Origin: UBA4615 sp044371545
Lineage (GTDB): Bacteria; Pseudomonadota; Gammaproteobacteria; Burkholderiales; Burkholderiaceae_E
Direction of reading: 5' to 3'
Assembly: GCA_044371545.1 (NCBI GenBank)
Contig: JBILTM010000001.1
Coordinates: forward strand, 1-64,000
Length of the DNA stretch: 64,000 nt
A model generated the notes under the pieces. The model saw only the letters and a program-made list of their open reading frames with translations. It did no database searches and was not told the origin of the DNA. A program made the translations under genes and the position numbers. Within the stretch, counting starts at the first letter, position 1, and each line of letters starts with the position of its first letter. This document shows positions 1-8,403 of this stretch, in pieces.

Positions 1-1320
1 GACCGCGCGCGCTGCGCCCGCACGCTCGAGCAGCGACGGGCGGCGCTCGCCGCGCTCGACGCGGAGCGGGCCGCGGCGGACGCGGACTGGACGCACGCGG
101 TCGCCGGCCTCGGCCTGCCCCCGGACGCCCCCGCGGCGGCCCTCGCCGAGCGGCTCGACGCGCTCGAGGCGCTGCGCGACGCGCTCGCCGCGTGGGTATC
201 GGCCGACCGGCAGCGCCGGCTCGGCGCCGCGACGATCGCGCAGTTCCGTGCCGATACCGCCGCGCTCGCGCGCCGGCTCGGCATGGACGCGCCTGCGCCG
301 GACGACGAGCCGGCATTCGTCGACCGCGTCCGCGAGGCGCTCGGCGCCGCGGAGCGCGCGCGCGACGCGACGCTGCGGCTCGGCACGCAGCGCGAGGCGC
401 TCGAGACGTCGCGCGCCCGAGAGCTCCGCCGTCGCGACGAGGCGCGCGCCGGCCTCGATGCGCTGCGCGCGCGGGCCGGCGTCGAGGGCCTGCCGGCCCT
501 TCATGAAGCCGCGGCGCGCAGCGCGCAGCGGCGGGCGCTGCAGCAGCAGGCCGAGGAGGTCGAGGCGACGCTGCGCGAGACGACCGGCGCCGCGCACGAT
601 GCGCTCGTGTCCGAGGCCGAGGCCGCCGACGTCGGCGCGCTGCAGGCCGAGATCGAGCAGCTGCGCCAGGGGGTCGAGGCGGAGGAGGCCGCGCGCACCG
701 CCGCGCTCGCCGAGCGCGAGCGCGCGCGTGCCGAGCTCGACGCGGTCGCCGGCGACGGCGCGGCGACGCGCGCCGCCGAGGCGGTGCGCGAGCGGCTCGC
801 GGCGGCCGGCCGCGTCGCGACCGACTGGGCGCGGCTGCGGCTCGCGCGCGATCTGCTCGAGCAGGCGGTGCAGCGCCACGCGCAGCGCGCGCAGGGCCCG
901 ATGCTCGCTGCGGCCGCGCGCTGGTTCGCGCGGCTCACGGGCGGGCGCTGGCGCGACCTGCGGCCCGACTGGGAGGGCGACAGCCAGGTCCTGGCGGCCG
1001 AGCGCGACGACGGCGTGCGGCTGCACGTCCACCAGCTCAGCGAGGGCGCGGCCGACGCGCTGTTCCTCGCGCTGCGGATGGCGGCGATCGAGGTCCGGCT
1101 CGCCTCGGCGCCGCCGGTGCCGCTGCTGCTCGACGACGTGCTCGCGAGCTTCGACGACACGCGCGCGGCGCTCGCGCTCGACGCGCTCGCCGAGCTCGGC
1201 CAGCGCAACCAGGTCGTCTACTTCACCCATCACGCGCACCTCGTCGAGCTCGCGCGCCGCACGGTGCCCGCGGGGCGCGTCGCGGTCCGCGAGCTCGAGC
1301 ACCGCGTGCCCGCCGCCTGA
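1..1320 (+). CDS. SMC-like AAA ATPase, YhaN family (5' end outside window)
   Basis: The reading frame is open from base 1, so this is the C-terminal 439 residues of a larger protein. Most of it is Arg/Ala/Glu-rich helix of coiled-coil type. The last about 100 residues carry an ABC-type signature (LSEGAADALFLALR), a Walker B strand (PLLLDDVLASFDD) and an H-loop region (YFTHHAHL). This is the arrangement of YhaN/RecF/SbcC-like ATPases, which usually act with an SbcD-like nuclease (YhaO) encoded upstream. That partner would lie outside the window. A role in DNA end processing is inferred from the family. The WYL regulator gene starts 3 bases after the stop, so the two are probably co-transcribed. 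Confidence 0.8.
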   Translation, partial: DRARCARTLEQRRAALAALDAERAAADADWTHAVAGLGLPPDAPAAALAERLDALEALRDALAAWVSADRQRRLGAATIAQFRADTAALARRLGMDAPAPDDEPAFVDRVREALGAAERARDATLRLGTQREALETSRARELRRRDEARAGLDALRARAGVEGLPALHEAAARSAQRRALQQQAEEVEATLRETTGAAHDALVSEAEAADVGALQAEIEQLRQGVEAEEAARTAALAERERARAELDAVAGDGAATRAAEAVRERLAAAGRVATDWARLRLARDLLEQAVQRHAQRAQGPMLAAAARWFARLTGGRWRDLRPDWEGDSQVLAAERDDGVRLHVHQLSEGAADALFLALRMAAIEVRLASAPPVPLLLDDVLASFDDTRAALALDALAELGQRNQVVYFTHHAHLVELARRTVPAGRVAVRELEHRVPAA

Positions 1321-1323
1321 CCC

Positions 1324-2376
1324 ATGGACCGCACCGAGCGCTTCTACCAGATCGACCAGTTGCTCCAGCCGGGGCGGCCCGTGCCGATCGAGCGCTTCCT
1401 CGAGTCGCTCGGCGTGTCGCGCGCCACCTTCAAGCGCGACCTCGAGTACATGCGCGATCGGCTCAACGCGCCGATCGAGTGGGACCGCTTCGAGGGCGGC
1501 TACCGCTACGCGGAGCCGGCGGGCGGGCCCGCGTTCGCGCTGCCGGGGCTGTGGTTCAACGCGTCGGAGGCGCACGCGCTGCTGATGATGCAGCAGCTGC
1601 TCGCCGACCTGCAGCCGGGTCTGCTCGGCGCGCAGGTCGCGCCGCTGCAGGCGCGCCTTCGGGCGCTGCTCGGCAGCGCCGACCACAGCGTCGAGGAGGT
1701 CGAGCGACGCGTGCGGATCGTCACCGCCGCGCGGCGCAGGCTCGCGGTGCGGCACTTCGAGGCGGTGGCCTCGGCGACGCTGCGCCGCAGGCAGCTGCGC
1801 ATCGCGCACTACTCGCGCGCGACCGACGAGACCACCGAGCGCGCGGTCTCGCCGCAGCAGCTCGTGTTCTACCGCGAGAACTGGTACCTGGTCGCCTGGT
1901 GCCACCTGCGCCGCGACATCCGCAGCTTCGCGATCGACGCGATCGTGAAGGCCGAGCCGATCGAGGCCGCCGCGCACGAGATCGCCCGCGAGGCGCTCGC
2001 CGAGGTGATGGAGAGCGGCTACGGCATCTTCTCCGGCCGCGAGGTGACCTGGGCGACGCTGCGCTTCGAGCCGGAGCGCGCGCGCTGGGTCGCGGCCGAG
2101 GTCTGGCATCCGCAGCAGCGCGGCCGCTTCGACGAGGCGCGCCGCTGGGTGCTCGAGGTGCCGTACAACGACCCGCGCGAGCTGACGATGGACGTGCTCA
2201 AGCACGGGGCGTCGGTCGAGGTGCTCGCACCGGCTTCGCTGCGCGACGCGATCGCGGCCGAGCTCGCGGCGGCGCTCGGGCGCTATGCCGGGGCGGCGCC
2301 GGCCGGCGGGGCCGAGGTCGTGCAGGCGGGCCCGGCCGCGGCCGACGGTGGCCCCGCGGCGGTGCGCGCGGCATGA
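1324..2376 (+). CDS. WYL-domain transcriptional regulator (YafY family)
   Basis: A 350-residue protein with an N-terminal helix-turn-helix (about residues 5-60; GVSRATFKRDLEYMRDRL is the recognition region) and a central WYL domain (about 140-210; YRENWYLVAWCHLRRDIRSF). A C-terminal WCX-like region follows. WYL proteins bind DNA and sense ligands, often nucleic acids or nucleotides, and frequently regulate DNA-damage or defence genes. The gene follows the SMC-like ATPase by 3 bases, which suggests a shared transcript and perhaps a regulatory link. The last about 30 residues are Ala/Gly-rich and probably disordered. The ligand cannot be read from the sequence. Confidence 0.9.
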   Translation: MDRTERFYQIDQLLQPGRPVPIERFLESLGVSRATFKRDLEYMRDRLNAPIEWDRFEGGYRYAEPAGGPAFALPGLWFNASEAHALLMMQQLLADLQPGLLGAQVAPLQARLRALLGSADHSVEEVERRVRIVTAARRRLAVRHFEAVASATLRRRQLRIAHYSRATDETTERAVSPQQLVFYRENWYLVAWCHLRRDIRSFAIDAIVKAEPIEAAAHEIAREALAEVMESGYGIFSGREVTWATLRFEPERARWVAAEVWHPQQRGRFDEARRWVLEVPYNDPRELTMDVLKHGASVEVLAPASLRDAIAAELAAALGRYAGAAPAGGAEVVQAGPAAADGGPAAVRAA

Positions 2377-2548
2377 GCGACACCGCCGACGCGAGGGTGC
2401 CGGCCCCCTGATCGACGCCGAACCCCGCTGCCCGACCGGCGCGGCCCGCTCGCGTCGGCGGACTCGGCGCCGCGCACGACCCGAGGCGGGCTCACCTCAC
2501 GAGCCAGTGGCGCGCGAGACTGGCTCCACCGACCACGAGGAGCCCGCC

Positions 2549-2839
2549 ATGTCCGCCACGCCGCCCGTCCACGCCGCTGCGCGCCCGCTGCTCGACCTGC
2601 TGTCGCGTGCTGTGCTCGCGCTGCTCGATCCGATCGACCCGTCGCCGGTGCGTCCCGCGCCGGGTCGCGTGCCGCCGCGCTACGCCGCGTTCGACACCCC
2701 GACGTACCAGCGCCGCGGGCTGCGGATCGCAGGGCTCGGCGACGCGGTAGACGCGCCCGAGCCGGCGCTCAGTCCGCCGCGCGGATCGACGCTGCGGACG
2801 CCTCGACCCACGGCGCCAGCTCGTCGAGCAGCGCGGTGA
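2549..2839 (+). CDS. possible small protein of unknown function (96 aa)
   Basis: The 392 bases between the WYL gene and the convergent lipoprotein gene hold one plausible small gene. Its ATG has a good ribosome binding site (ACGAGGAG, 2535-2542) seven bases upstream. The predicted protein starts MSATPPVHAAARPLLDLLSR, has a short hydrophobic helix at about residues 13-25, then a Pro/Arg-rich tail. Its last 71 bases overlap the 3' end of the opposite-strand lipoprotein gene, and no family is recognised. The GC bias makes chance frames common, so only the binding site argues for it. No other gene is seen in this stretch. Confidence 0.35.
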   Translation: MSATPPVHAAARPLLDLLSRAVLALLDPIDPSPVRPAPGRVPPRYAAFDTPTYQRRGLRIAGLGDAVDAPEPALSPPRGSTLRTPRPTAPARRAAR

Positions 2840-3404
2840 CCGCGACGTTGGCCGCGGCCGCGGCGCCGCGTGCATCGCGGGTCGGCACCGGCGCGCGCTG
2901 CACGAACGTGCGCCGCGCGACCAGGGTCCGCGTACGCCAGTCCACCATCTCGGCGGTGACCGCCGCGCGCACCACGCCGGGCGAGGCCGAGTCGTCGTGG
3001 ATCAGCTCGTCGAGGCGCAGGCTCAGCACGATGTCGCCGCGCACGCCGGCGAGCGTCTGCGCGACCGAGCGCAAGCCGCCGCCGCGCGCGAGCCGTGCCT
3101 CGGCGAGCGCGAGCACGCGGCGCGCCGGCCGCTCGCTCCAGTTGGAGTACTGGTAGTACGCGCGGCCCGCGCCGTCGCGGGTGAAGACGATCCGGTCGCT
3201 GTCGTAGAGCGCCTGCGCCGGGCCGGTCGTCAGCAGCAGCGAGCGTGGGCTCCGCGGCGGGGCGGACGACGGCTCGGCGAGCGGGCGCAGGTCCTCGATG
3301 ACGAAGAACTCGAAGCGCGGCGCCTCGTTCGACAGCGTGCCGCAGCCGGCGAGCGCGGCGGCGGACAGTGCGGCGAGGCCGAGCGCGCGGCGTCGGGGGC
3401 TCAT
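2769..3404 (-). CDS. ABC-type transport auxiliary lipoprotein (PqiC-like)
   Basis: A 211-residue lipoprotein: basic N-terminus, hydrophobic stretch and lipobox LAGC with Cys at residue 21. The mature part (about 30-200) fits the ABC_trans_aux/PqiC family, periplasmic lipoproteins that accompany MCE transporters and are anchored in the outer membrane. The start codon overlaps the MCE gene stop as ATGA (3401-3404), so translation is coupled. It is the last gene of the four-gene MCE operon (permease, ATPase, MCE protein, lipoprotein). The role is inferred to be the outer-membrane end of a phospholipid shuttle. Confidence 0.85.
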   Translation of the reverse strand: MSPRRRALGLAALSAAALAGCGTLSNEAPRFEFFVIEDLRPLAEPSSAPPRSPRSLLLTTGPAQALYDSDRIVFTRDGAGRAYYQYSNWSERPARRVLALAEARLARGGGLRSVAQTLAGVRGDIVLSLRLDELIHDDSASPGVVRAAVTAEMVDWRTRTLVARRTFVQRAPVPTRDARGAAAAANVAVTALLDELAPWVEASAASIRAAD

Positions 3405-4405
3405 CGGCGGTCCTCCTCGCCCGGGCCCATCTGGCGCGGGCTCGGGCCGAGCAGCAGCGCCTTCGGATCCTGCAGCCGGTCGAGCGTGCGGGTGATCAGC
3501 TCGACGCTCGCGCGCAGTTCCTCGCTGGTCGCGCGCAGCTCGTGCACGCCGATGTCGACCGCGTCGTCGGCGCGCCGTGCGAGCCCGCCTGTGTCGCGCT
3601 CGATGCGACCGAGCGCGGCGGTCAGGTCGCGCTGCAGCGCCTGGCTGGTCTGGGTGAACTCGCGCAGCGTCACCTGCGCCTCGCGCAGTGCGCCGCCCGC
3701 CTCGCGGCCGACCGGCTCGGCGGTGCGCGACACGCGGTCGACCGCCGCGGCGATCTCGCGGCTGGAGCGGGTGAAGGCGTCGGCCGACTGGCGCACGCTG
3801 CGCGCCGCGTCGTCGACCTGGGTGAGCCGGTCGTTGAGGCCCACACTCAGGTCGCGGATCGCGACGATGGTGTCGGCGACCGCGCGCTGGTTGCGCGGGC
3901 CCATGACGCGGTTCAGGTTCTCGAGCGCGGTATCGGCCTGCACCGCGAGGCGGCTGACCGCGTCGGCGATCTGGTCGAGGTCCGACGTGCCCTCGGGGAT
4001 CACCGGGTAGCGCTCGCCCTCGGGCACCGCGACCAGCTCGGGTCCCGGCGTGCCCGGCGTCTCGAGGTTGATGCGGGCGATGCCGGTGATCAGGTTGCGT
4101 GCGACCACGGCGCGAGTGTTCTCGCTCACCGGCGTCTCGCGGGCGACACGGATGCGGACCGCGACGCGATTGATGTTGCTGCGCGCGAGCGTGTACTCCT
4201 CGACGCGGCCGACCTTGACGCCGCGCATGTTGACGTCGCCGCCGATCTGCAGGCCCTCCAGCGACTGGCGCTCGAAATAGATCGTGTAGGCGCGGAAGTC
4301 GGACGCGCGGCCCGAGCTCTTCAGCCACACGAAGCCGGCGATCGCGGCGACGATCAGCGCCAGCAGCACGGCGCCGATCGTGGTGTATCGGGCTTCAGGC
4401 TCCAT
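3401..4405 (-). CDS. MlaD-like MCE-domain protein
   Basis: A 334-residue protein with one N-terminal membrane anchor (about residues 9-28) and a single MCE domain (about 40-120; GGDVNMRGVKVGRVEEYTL). A long periplasmic helical region follows, rich in heptad-like stretches. It resembles MlaD/LetB-type proteins that form a hexameric ring binding phospholipids between the membranes. The helical tail (about 130-315) is much longer than in classical MlaD and closer to one-MCE proteins such as PqiB/YrbD relatives, where helices form a needle or tunnel. It sits between the ATPase gene and the auxiliary lipoprotein gene. Confidence 0.9.
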   Translation of the reverse strand: MEPEARYTTIGAVLLALIVAAIAGFVWLKSSGRASDFRAYTIYFERQSLEGLQIGGDVNMRGVKVGRVEEYTLARSNINRVAVRIRVARETPVSENTRAVVARNLITGIARINLETPGTPGPELVAVPEGERYPVIPEGTSDLDQIADAVSRLAVQADTALENLNRVMGPRNQRAVADTIVAIRDLSVGLNDRLTQVDDAARSVRQSADAFTRSSREIAAAVDRVSRTAEPVGREAGGALREAQVTLREFTQTSQALQRDLTAALGRIERDTGGLARRADDAVDIGVHELRATSEELRASVELITRTLDRLQDPKALLLGPSPRQMGPGEEDRR

Positions 4406-5216
4406 CGGGGCGGGGGGCTCGGTCCGGGTCGGCGGGCGCGCGCGGCGGCAGGGTCGCGCGCGAAGAGAAGTACGATTGTATCCACGGGTCGTCGACGCGC
4501 ACGACCTCCCCGATCGGGCCGTCGGCGATGACGCGGCCGCGGCCGAGCACGACGATGCGCCGCGCGATGCCGAACAGCGTGTCCAGGTCGTGCGTGACGA
4601 CGAACACCGTGATGCCGAGGTCGCGGTTGAGGAACGCGAGCAGTGCGTCGAACGCGCGCGCGGTGATCGGGTCGAGGCCCGAGGTCGGCTCGTCGAGGAA
4701 CAGCACCTCGGGCTCGAGCGCGAGCGCGCGCGCTATCGCGGCGCGCTTGCGCATGCCGCCCGACAGCTGGCTCGGCAGCTTGGCGCCGGCGTCCGGCGGC
4801 AGCCCGGCGAGCGACAGCCGCAGCCGGACCAGCTCGTCGACGAGCGCGTCCGGCAGGTCGAGGTGCTCGCGGATCGGCGTGGCGACGTTCGCGGAGACGT
4901 CGAGCGACGAGAACAGCGCGCCCTCCTGGAACATCATCCCGAAGCGGCGGCGCACCGCGGCGAGCGCGTCGCCGTCTGCGCTCCAGACGTCGGTGCCGAG
5001 CAGGCTCACCGAGCCCGCGTCGGGCCGGTGCAGCCCGACGATCTCGCGCAGCAGCACCGACTTGCCGGTGCCGCTGCCGCCGATCAGCGCGACCAGGTCG
5101 CCGCGGCGCACCTGCAGGTCGAGCCCGTCGTGGACGACCTGCGCGCCGAACGACGTGCGGATGCCGCGCACGTCGACGACGAGCTCGCGGTCCGTGGCGG
5201 CCGTGGCGGTCACCAT
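4395..5216 (-). CDS. MlaF-like ABC transporter ATP-binding protein
   Basis: A 273-residue ABC ATPase. Walker A is GGSGTGKS (residues 46-53), the signature is LSGGMRKR, Walker B is VLFLDEPTSGLD, and the switch His is in FVVTHDLD. The GMRKR variant after the signature is typical of MlaF/Ttg2A-type MCE ATPases. It powers the MlaE-type permease encoded just upstream, whose stop overlaps this start by 7 bases (ATGGTGA). The C-terminal about 20 residues are Pro/Arg-rich and probably disordered. Together with neighbours it should form an inner-membrane lipid transporter. Confidence 0.93.
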   Translation of the reverse strand: MVTATAATDRELVVDVRGIRTSFGAQVVHDGLDLQVRRGDLVALIGGSGTGKSVLLREIVGLHRPDAGSVSLLGTDVWSADGDALAAVRRRFGMMFQEGALFSSLDVSANVATPIREHLDLPDALVDELVRLRLSLAGLPPDAGAKLPSQLSGGMRKRAAIARALALEPEVLFLDEPTSGLDPITARAFDALLAFLNRDLGITVFVVTHDLDTLFGIARRIVVLGRGRVIADGPIGEVVRVDDPWIQSYFSSRATLPPRAPADPDRAPRPDGA

Positions 5217-6334
5217 CCGATCGTCTGGAAGATCACCGCGAACACCGCGTCGAGCACGATCACCGCGACGATGCTCTGCACGACGGTGGAGGTGGTGTTG
5301 ATCCCGATCGAGCGCGTGTCGCGCTCGACGCCCATGCCCATCCGGCAGGCGATCGTCGCGATCGCGAACGCGAAGAACGGCGCCTTGCCGAGGCCGATCA
5401 GGTAGTGGATCGGGTCGAGCGCGGTGTGCAGCCGCTCGACGAAGGTGTGCGGCGTCACGTCGAGCATGCCGCTGGCGATCGTCATCGCGCCGGCGAGCCC
5501 GGCGATGTCGCCGACGAACACCAGCAGCGGCAGCACGATCACCAGCGCGACGATCCGCGGCACCACCAGCACCCGCTCGGCGGACAGCCCGAGGGTGCGG
5601 ATCGCGTCGATCTCCTCGGTCAGCTTCATCGTGCCGAGCTGGGCGGTGAACGCCGCGCCGGAGCGGCCGGCGACGATCGTCGCGACGATCAGCGGCGAGA
5701 ACTCGCGCGTCATGCCGAGCGCCACGCCGTCGACGACGAAGATGTTGGCGCCGTACTGCTCGGCCTGCAGTCCGAGCAGGTAGGCGAACACCACGCCGAT
5801 CAGGAAGGTGACCAGCGCGACCACCGGGATCGCGGTGACGCCGGTCTGCGCGAGCTGCGCGGCGAGCTCGCGGCGGCGCAGCGTGTGCGGGGCGACGGCG
5901 GTCGCGGCGAGCTCGACCGCGTAGCGGCCGAAGGCCCCGACGTGGCCGACCATCATCTGCCCGAGGCGGTGCGCGGTGAGGCCGAAGTATGCGACGAAGC
6001 CCAGCTGCGTCGAGCCGATCGGCACAGGGTCGGGCAGCCGCGCGCGGACCACCTCGACGATCCGCGCGTGGCGCGCGTCGAAGCCGGTGAGCGGCACCGT
6101 GGCGGCGTCGGCGCCGGCCGTGCGCAGCCGGTCGAGCACGACCAGCGCGCCCGCGGTGTCGATCGCCTGCAGCGGCCCGCCGTCGATCGCGGCCACCGAG
6201 CGCAGCGCGGGGCCGAGCGCGGCGAGCGCGTCGTCGAGCCGGCGCGCGTCCGCGAGTCGCCACGTGCCCTCCAGGACCAGCGCGTCGGTGCCGTCGCGTC
6301 GCTCGATGCGGCAGGATGCCCCCGGCTTGACCAT
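5210..6334 (-). CDS. MlaE-type permease with fused N-terminal STAS domain
   Basis: A 374-residue inner-membrane protein. Residues about 1-100 form a soluble STAS-like domain (similar in role to MlaB). Residues about 120-374 are an MlaE permease with at least five membrane segments and the family motifs TFLIGVVFAYLLGLQAEQYG and VAGRSGAAFTAQLG. The STAS fusion explains why no separate mlaB gene is present. The ATG at 6334 is chosen because the STAS fold starts soon after it. The frame stays open to 6475, but that extension is Arg/Ala-rich and looks non-coding. It is the first gene of the MCE operon and diverges from the DUF6152 gene. Confidence 0.9.
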   Translation of the reverse strand: MVKPGASCRIERRDGTDALVLEGTWRLADARRLDDALAALGPALRSVAAIDGGPLQAIDTAGALVVLDRLRTAGADAATVPLTGFDARHARIVEVVRARLPDPVPIGSTQLGFVAYFGLTAHRLGQMMVGHVGAFGRYAVELAATAVAPHTLRRRELAAQLAQTGVTAIPVVALVTFLIGVVFAYLLGLQAEQYGANIFVVDGVALGMTREFSPLIVATIVAGRSGAAFTAQLGTMKLTEEIDAIRTLGLSAERVLVVPRIVALVIVLPLLVFVGDIAGLAGAMTIASGMLDVTPHTFVERLHTALDPIHYLIGLGKAPFFAFAIATIACRMGMGVERDTRSIGINTTSTVVQSIVAVIVLDAVFAVIFQTIGW

Positions 6335-6492
6335 GGGTTGCGAGGCTATCACAGCGACCGTGGCGGCCCGATCGGCGGCGCGCGCGGCGCGTCGCGCACC
6401 GCCGTGCCGTCGCGCCGTGCGGCCTGGGTCGACAGCCGCCCCCGGACGGGCGAAGATCGGAGCGCGCGCGTCCACGAACGACGGGAGACTGC

Positions 6493-7053
6493 ATGAAGCT
6501 TCGCCGCAGACACGTCCAGCTCCGCCACGGCGCCGCCGCCGTCGGCGACACCCCCCTCTGCGCGGGCGGCGCCCGCATCGGCCGTCGCCGACTGATGACC
6601 GCGGCCGCGATCGCCGGGCTCGGCGTCGCGCCCGCCCGCGCGCATCACGGCTGGAGCGGCTTCGACCCCGACAAGCCGCTGTACCTCGAGGGCCGCGTCT
6701 CGAAGGTGCGCTGGCAGAATCCTCACGCGGAGATCGAGATCGAGATCCCGGCGGGACTCAAGAAGCCGGCGGAGTTGACGAAGCGCGCGCTGCCGCCGCA
6801 GACCGCGCAGGTCGACGGGCCGGCGCTGCTCGCCAAGGCCAACGTGCCACGCCGCGCCGACCGGCGCTGGACGGTGGAGCTCGCGCCGCTCACGCGGATG
6901 GACGCCTGGAAGGTGCCCGAGCTGAAGGTCGGCGACGCGGTATCGGTCGTCGGGTTCACCTACCGCGACGAGTCGGGCGAGCCGGTGGTGCGGGCCGAGT
7001 ACCTGTTCGTCGGGGACCGAGCCTACGGGTTGCGGTCCTCGCCCGCGGCCTGA
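6493..7053 (+). CDS. DUF6152 family exported protein
   Basis: A 186-residue protein with an N-terminal twin-arginine-like export signal (GRRRLMTAAAIAGLG, about residues 29-45) and cleavage near ARAHH. The mature protein begins with the HHGWSGFD block that marks the DUF6152 family. It continues as a small beta-rich domain (RVSKVRWQNPHAEIEIEI; GDAVSVVGFTYRDESG) reminiscent of OB-like folds. Its function is unknown; periplasmic location is inferred. A purine-rich ribosome site (GGGAGA) lies upstream of the ATG. It stands alone, divergent from the MCE operon. An inverted repeat (7045-7059) straddles the stop codon, but there is no T run. Confidence 0.75.
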   Translation: MKLRRRHVQLRHGAAAVGDTPLCAGGARIGRRRLMTAAAIAGLGVAPARAHHGWSGFDPDKPLYLEGRVSKVRWQNPHAEIEIEIPAGLKKPAELTKRALPPQTAQVDGPALLAKANVPRRADRRWTVELAPLTRMDAWKVPELKVGDAVSVVGFTYRDESGEPVVRAEYLFVGDRAYGLRSSPAA

Positions 7054-7125
7054 GGCCGCCCGCGTCGCGGCGGCCGGGCGCGGTCCTTCGCGCACGCCGC
7101 GCCGGAGCCCGTCGGGACGCGCCCT

Positions 7126-7785
7126 TCAGCGGTACTTGACCGAGCAGCCGTAGGGCGGTGCCGACGCGGTCGCCACCGGGCGCCCCGCGGCGAGGTCATC
7201 GAGCGCGGCCGCGACGTGGTTGCGCGCGCCCTTCACGTCCTCGGGGTTCGCGCTGCGGCGGTCGTCGATGCCGCCGGCGAAGCGGATCGTGCCCTGCGCG
7301 TCGATCACCCACATCTGCGGCGTGGTGCGCGCGCCGTAGGCGCGGCCGGCGGTGCCGTCGGGGTCCATCAGCACCGCGCTCGGCGCGCCGCGCCAGTCGG
7401 CCAGCGTCTTCGAGAGGGCGGCCGGCGCGAGGTAGTCCGGATGGTCGGGGTTCGTCGAGTTCACCGCGATCCAGACGACGCCGCCCGCCGCGTACTTCGA
7501 CTGCAGCGCCGGCAGGTTGCCGGACACGTAGTGCTTGCGCACGAACGGGCAGCCCGGGTTGGTCCACTCGAGCACCACGGTGCGGCCGCGGAAGTCGGCG
7601 AGCGAGACCGTGCGGCCGGACACGTCGCGCAGCGTGAACGCCGGCGCGGGCTGGCCGGGCGACGCGTCGGCGGCGCGGGCCGCCGAGGCCGCGCCCGCGG
7701 CCAGTGCGAGCAGCGCGCAGGCCGCGATCGCGGCACGCCGGCGCGGTGCGCCGCGCGCGGGGAGGCTCGTCGGTGCCCTGGTCAT
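7126..7785 (-). CDS. redoxin/thioredoxin-fold exported protein
   Basis: A 219-residue protein with a signal peptide (about residues 18-40) and an AhpC/TSA-redoxin fold (about 45-190). The active-site region is WTNPGCPFVRKHY, a single peroxiredoxin-like Cys rather than a CXXC pair. The Thr-Pro cis-proline loop (ARTTPQMWVIDAQG) is present. One further Cys occurs near the C-terminus (YGCSVKYR). The protein is probably periplasmic and acts as a thiol peroxidase or reductase; the substrate is unknown. It lies 16 bases upstream of the glutathione peroxidase gene stop on the same strand, though order shows the peroxidase gene comes first. Confidence 0.85.
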   Translation of the reverse strand: MTRAPTSLPARGAPRRRAAIAACALLALAAGAASAARAADASPGQPAPAFTLRDVSGRTVSLADFRGRTVVLEWTNPGCPFVRKHYVSGNLPALQSKYAAGGVVWIAVNSTNPDHPDYLAPAALSKTLADWRGAPSAVLMDPDGTAGRAYGARTTPQMWVIDAQGTIRFAGGIDDRRSANPEDVKGARNHVAAALDDLAAGRPVATASAPPYGCSVKYR

Positions 7786-7801
7786 CGCGCAGCCCCGCCG
7801 C

Positions 7802-8296
7802 TCAGCCGAGCAGCTTCTCGATGTCCGCCGCGATCGCGTCCGGCTCGGTCGTCGGCGCGTAGCGCTCGACGACGCGGCCTTCGCGGTCGACGAGGAACTT
7901 CGAGAAGTTCCACTTGATCGCCTCGATGCCGAGCGCGCCCGGCTTCTCGGCCTTCAGCCACTTGAACAGCGGGTGCGCGTCGTCGCCGTTGACGTCGATC
8001 TTCTCGAACATCGGGAACGACACGCCGAAGTTCATCTCGCAGAACTCGGCGATCTCGTCGGACGAGCCGGGCTCCTGCTGGCCGAACTGGTTGCTCGGGA
8101 AACCGAGCACGACGAAGCCGCGGTCCTTGAAGCGGTCGTACAGCCCCTGCAGGCCACGGTACTGCGGCGTCAGGCCGCAGCGGCTCGCGGTGTTGACGAT
8201 CAGCGCGACCTGGCCGCGCCACGCGGACAGCTTCGCGGGCTTGCCGGCGAGCGTGCGGGCGTCGAAGTCCCAGGCGGTCGGGGCGGAGGCGGACAT
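7802..8296 (-). CDS. glutathione peroxidase family protein
   Basis: A 164-residue glutathione peroxidase. The catalytic Cys is in NTASRCGLTPQY, the Gln of the tetrad in FPSNQFGQQEPGS, and the Trp-Asn pair in KWNFSKFLVD. It reduces hydrogen peroxide and lipid hydroperoxides, often with thioredoxin rather than glutathione in bacteria. The chosen ATG has a strong AAGGAG ribosome site. The frame extends to 8365 but only with low-complexity Arg-rich sequence. It is followed by the redoxin gene after 16 bases, so the two probably form a peroxide-defence operon. Confidence 0.93.
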   Translation of the reverse strand: MSASAPTAWDFDARTLAGKPAKLSAWRGQVALIVNTASRCGLTPQYRGLQGLYDRFKDRGFVVLGFPSNQFGQQEPGSSDEIAEFCEMNFGVSFPMFEKIDVNGDDAHPLFKWLKAEKPGALGIEAIKWNFSKFLVDREGRVVERYAPTTEPDAIAADIEKLLG

Positions 8297-8403
8297 CGGG
8301 CAGCTCCTTCGATCGGAGGGCGGGCGCGCGGCGGAACGGCCGCTGCGGGCCGCCCGGAGACCCATGCTAACGTAGCCCGCGCCGATCCGAGGAGAGAGCC
8401 CCC

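Noticed and set aside
7045..7059. Inverted repeat GCGGCC-TGA-GGCCGC as a terminator
   Set aside because: Six base pairs with a three-base loop containing the stop codon and no T run; too weak to call.
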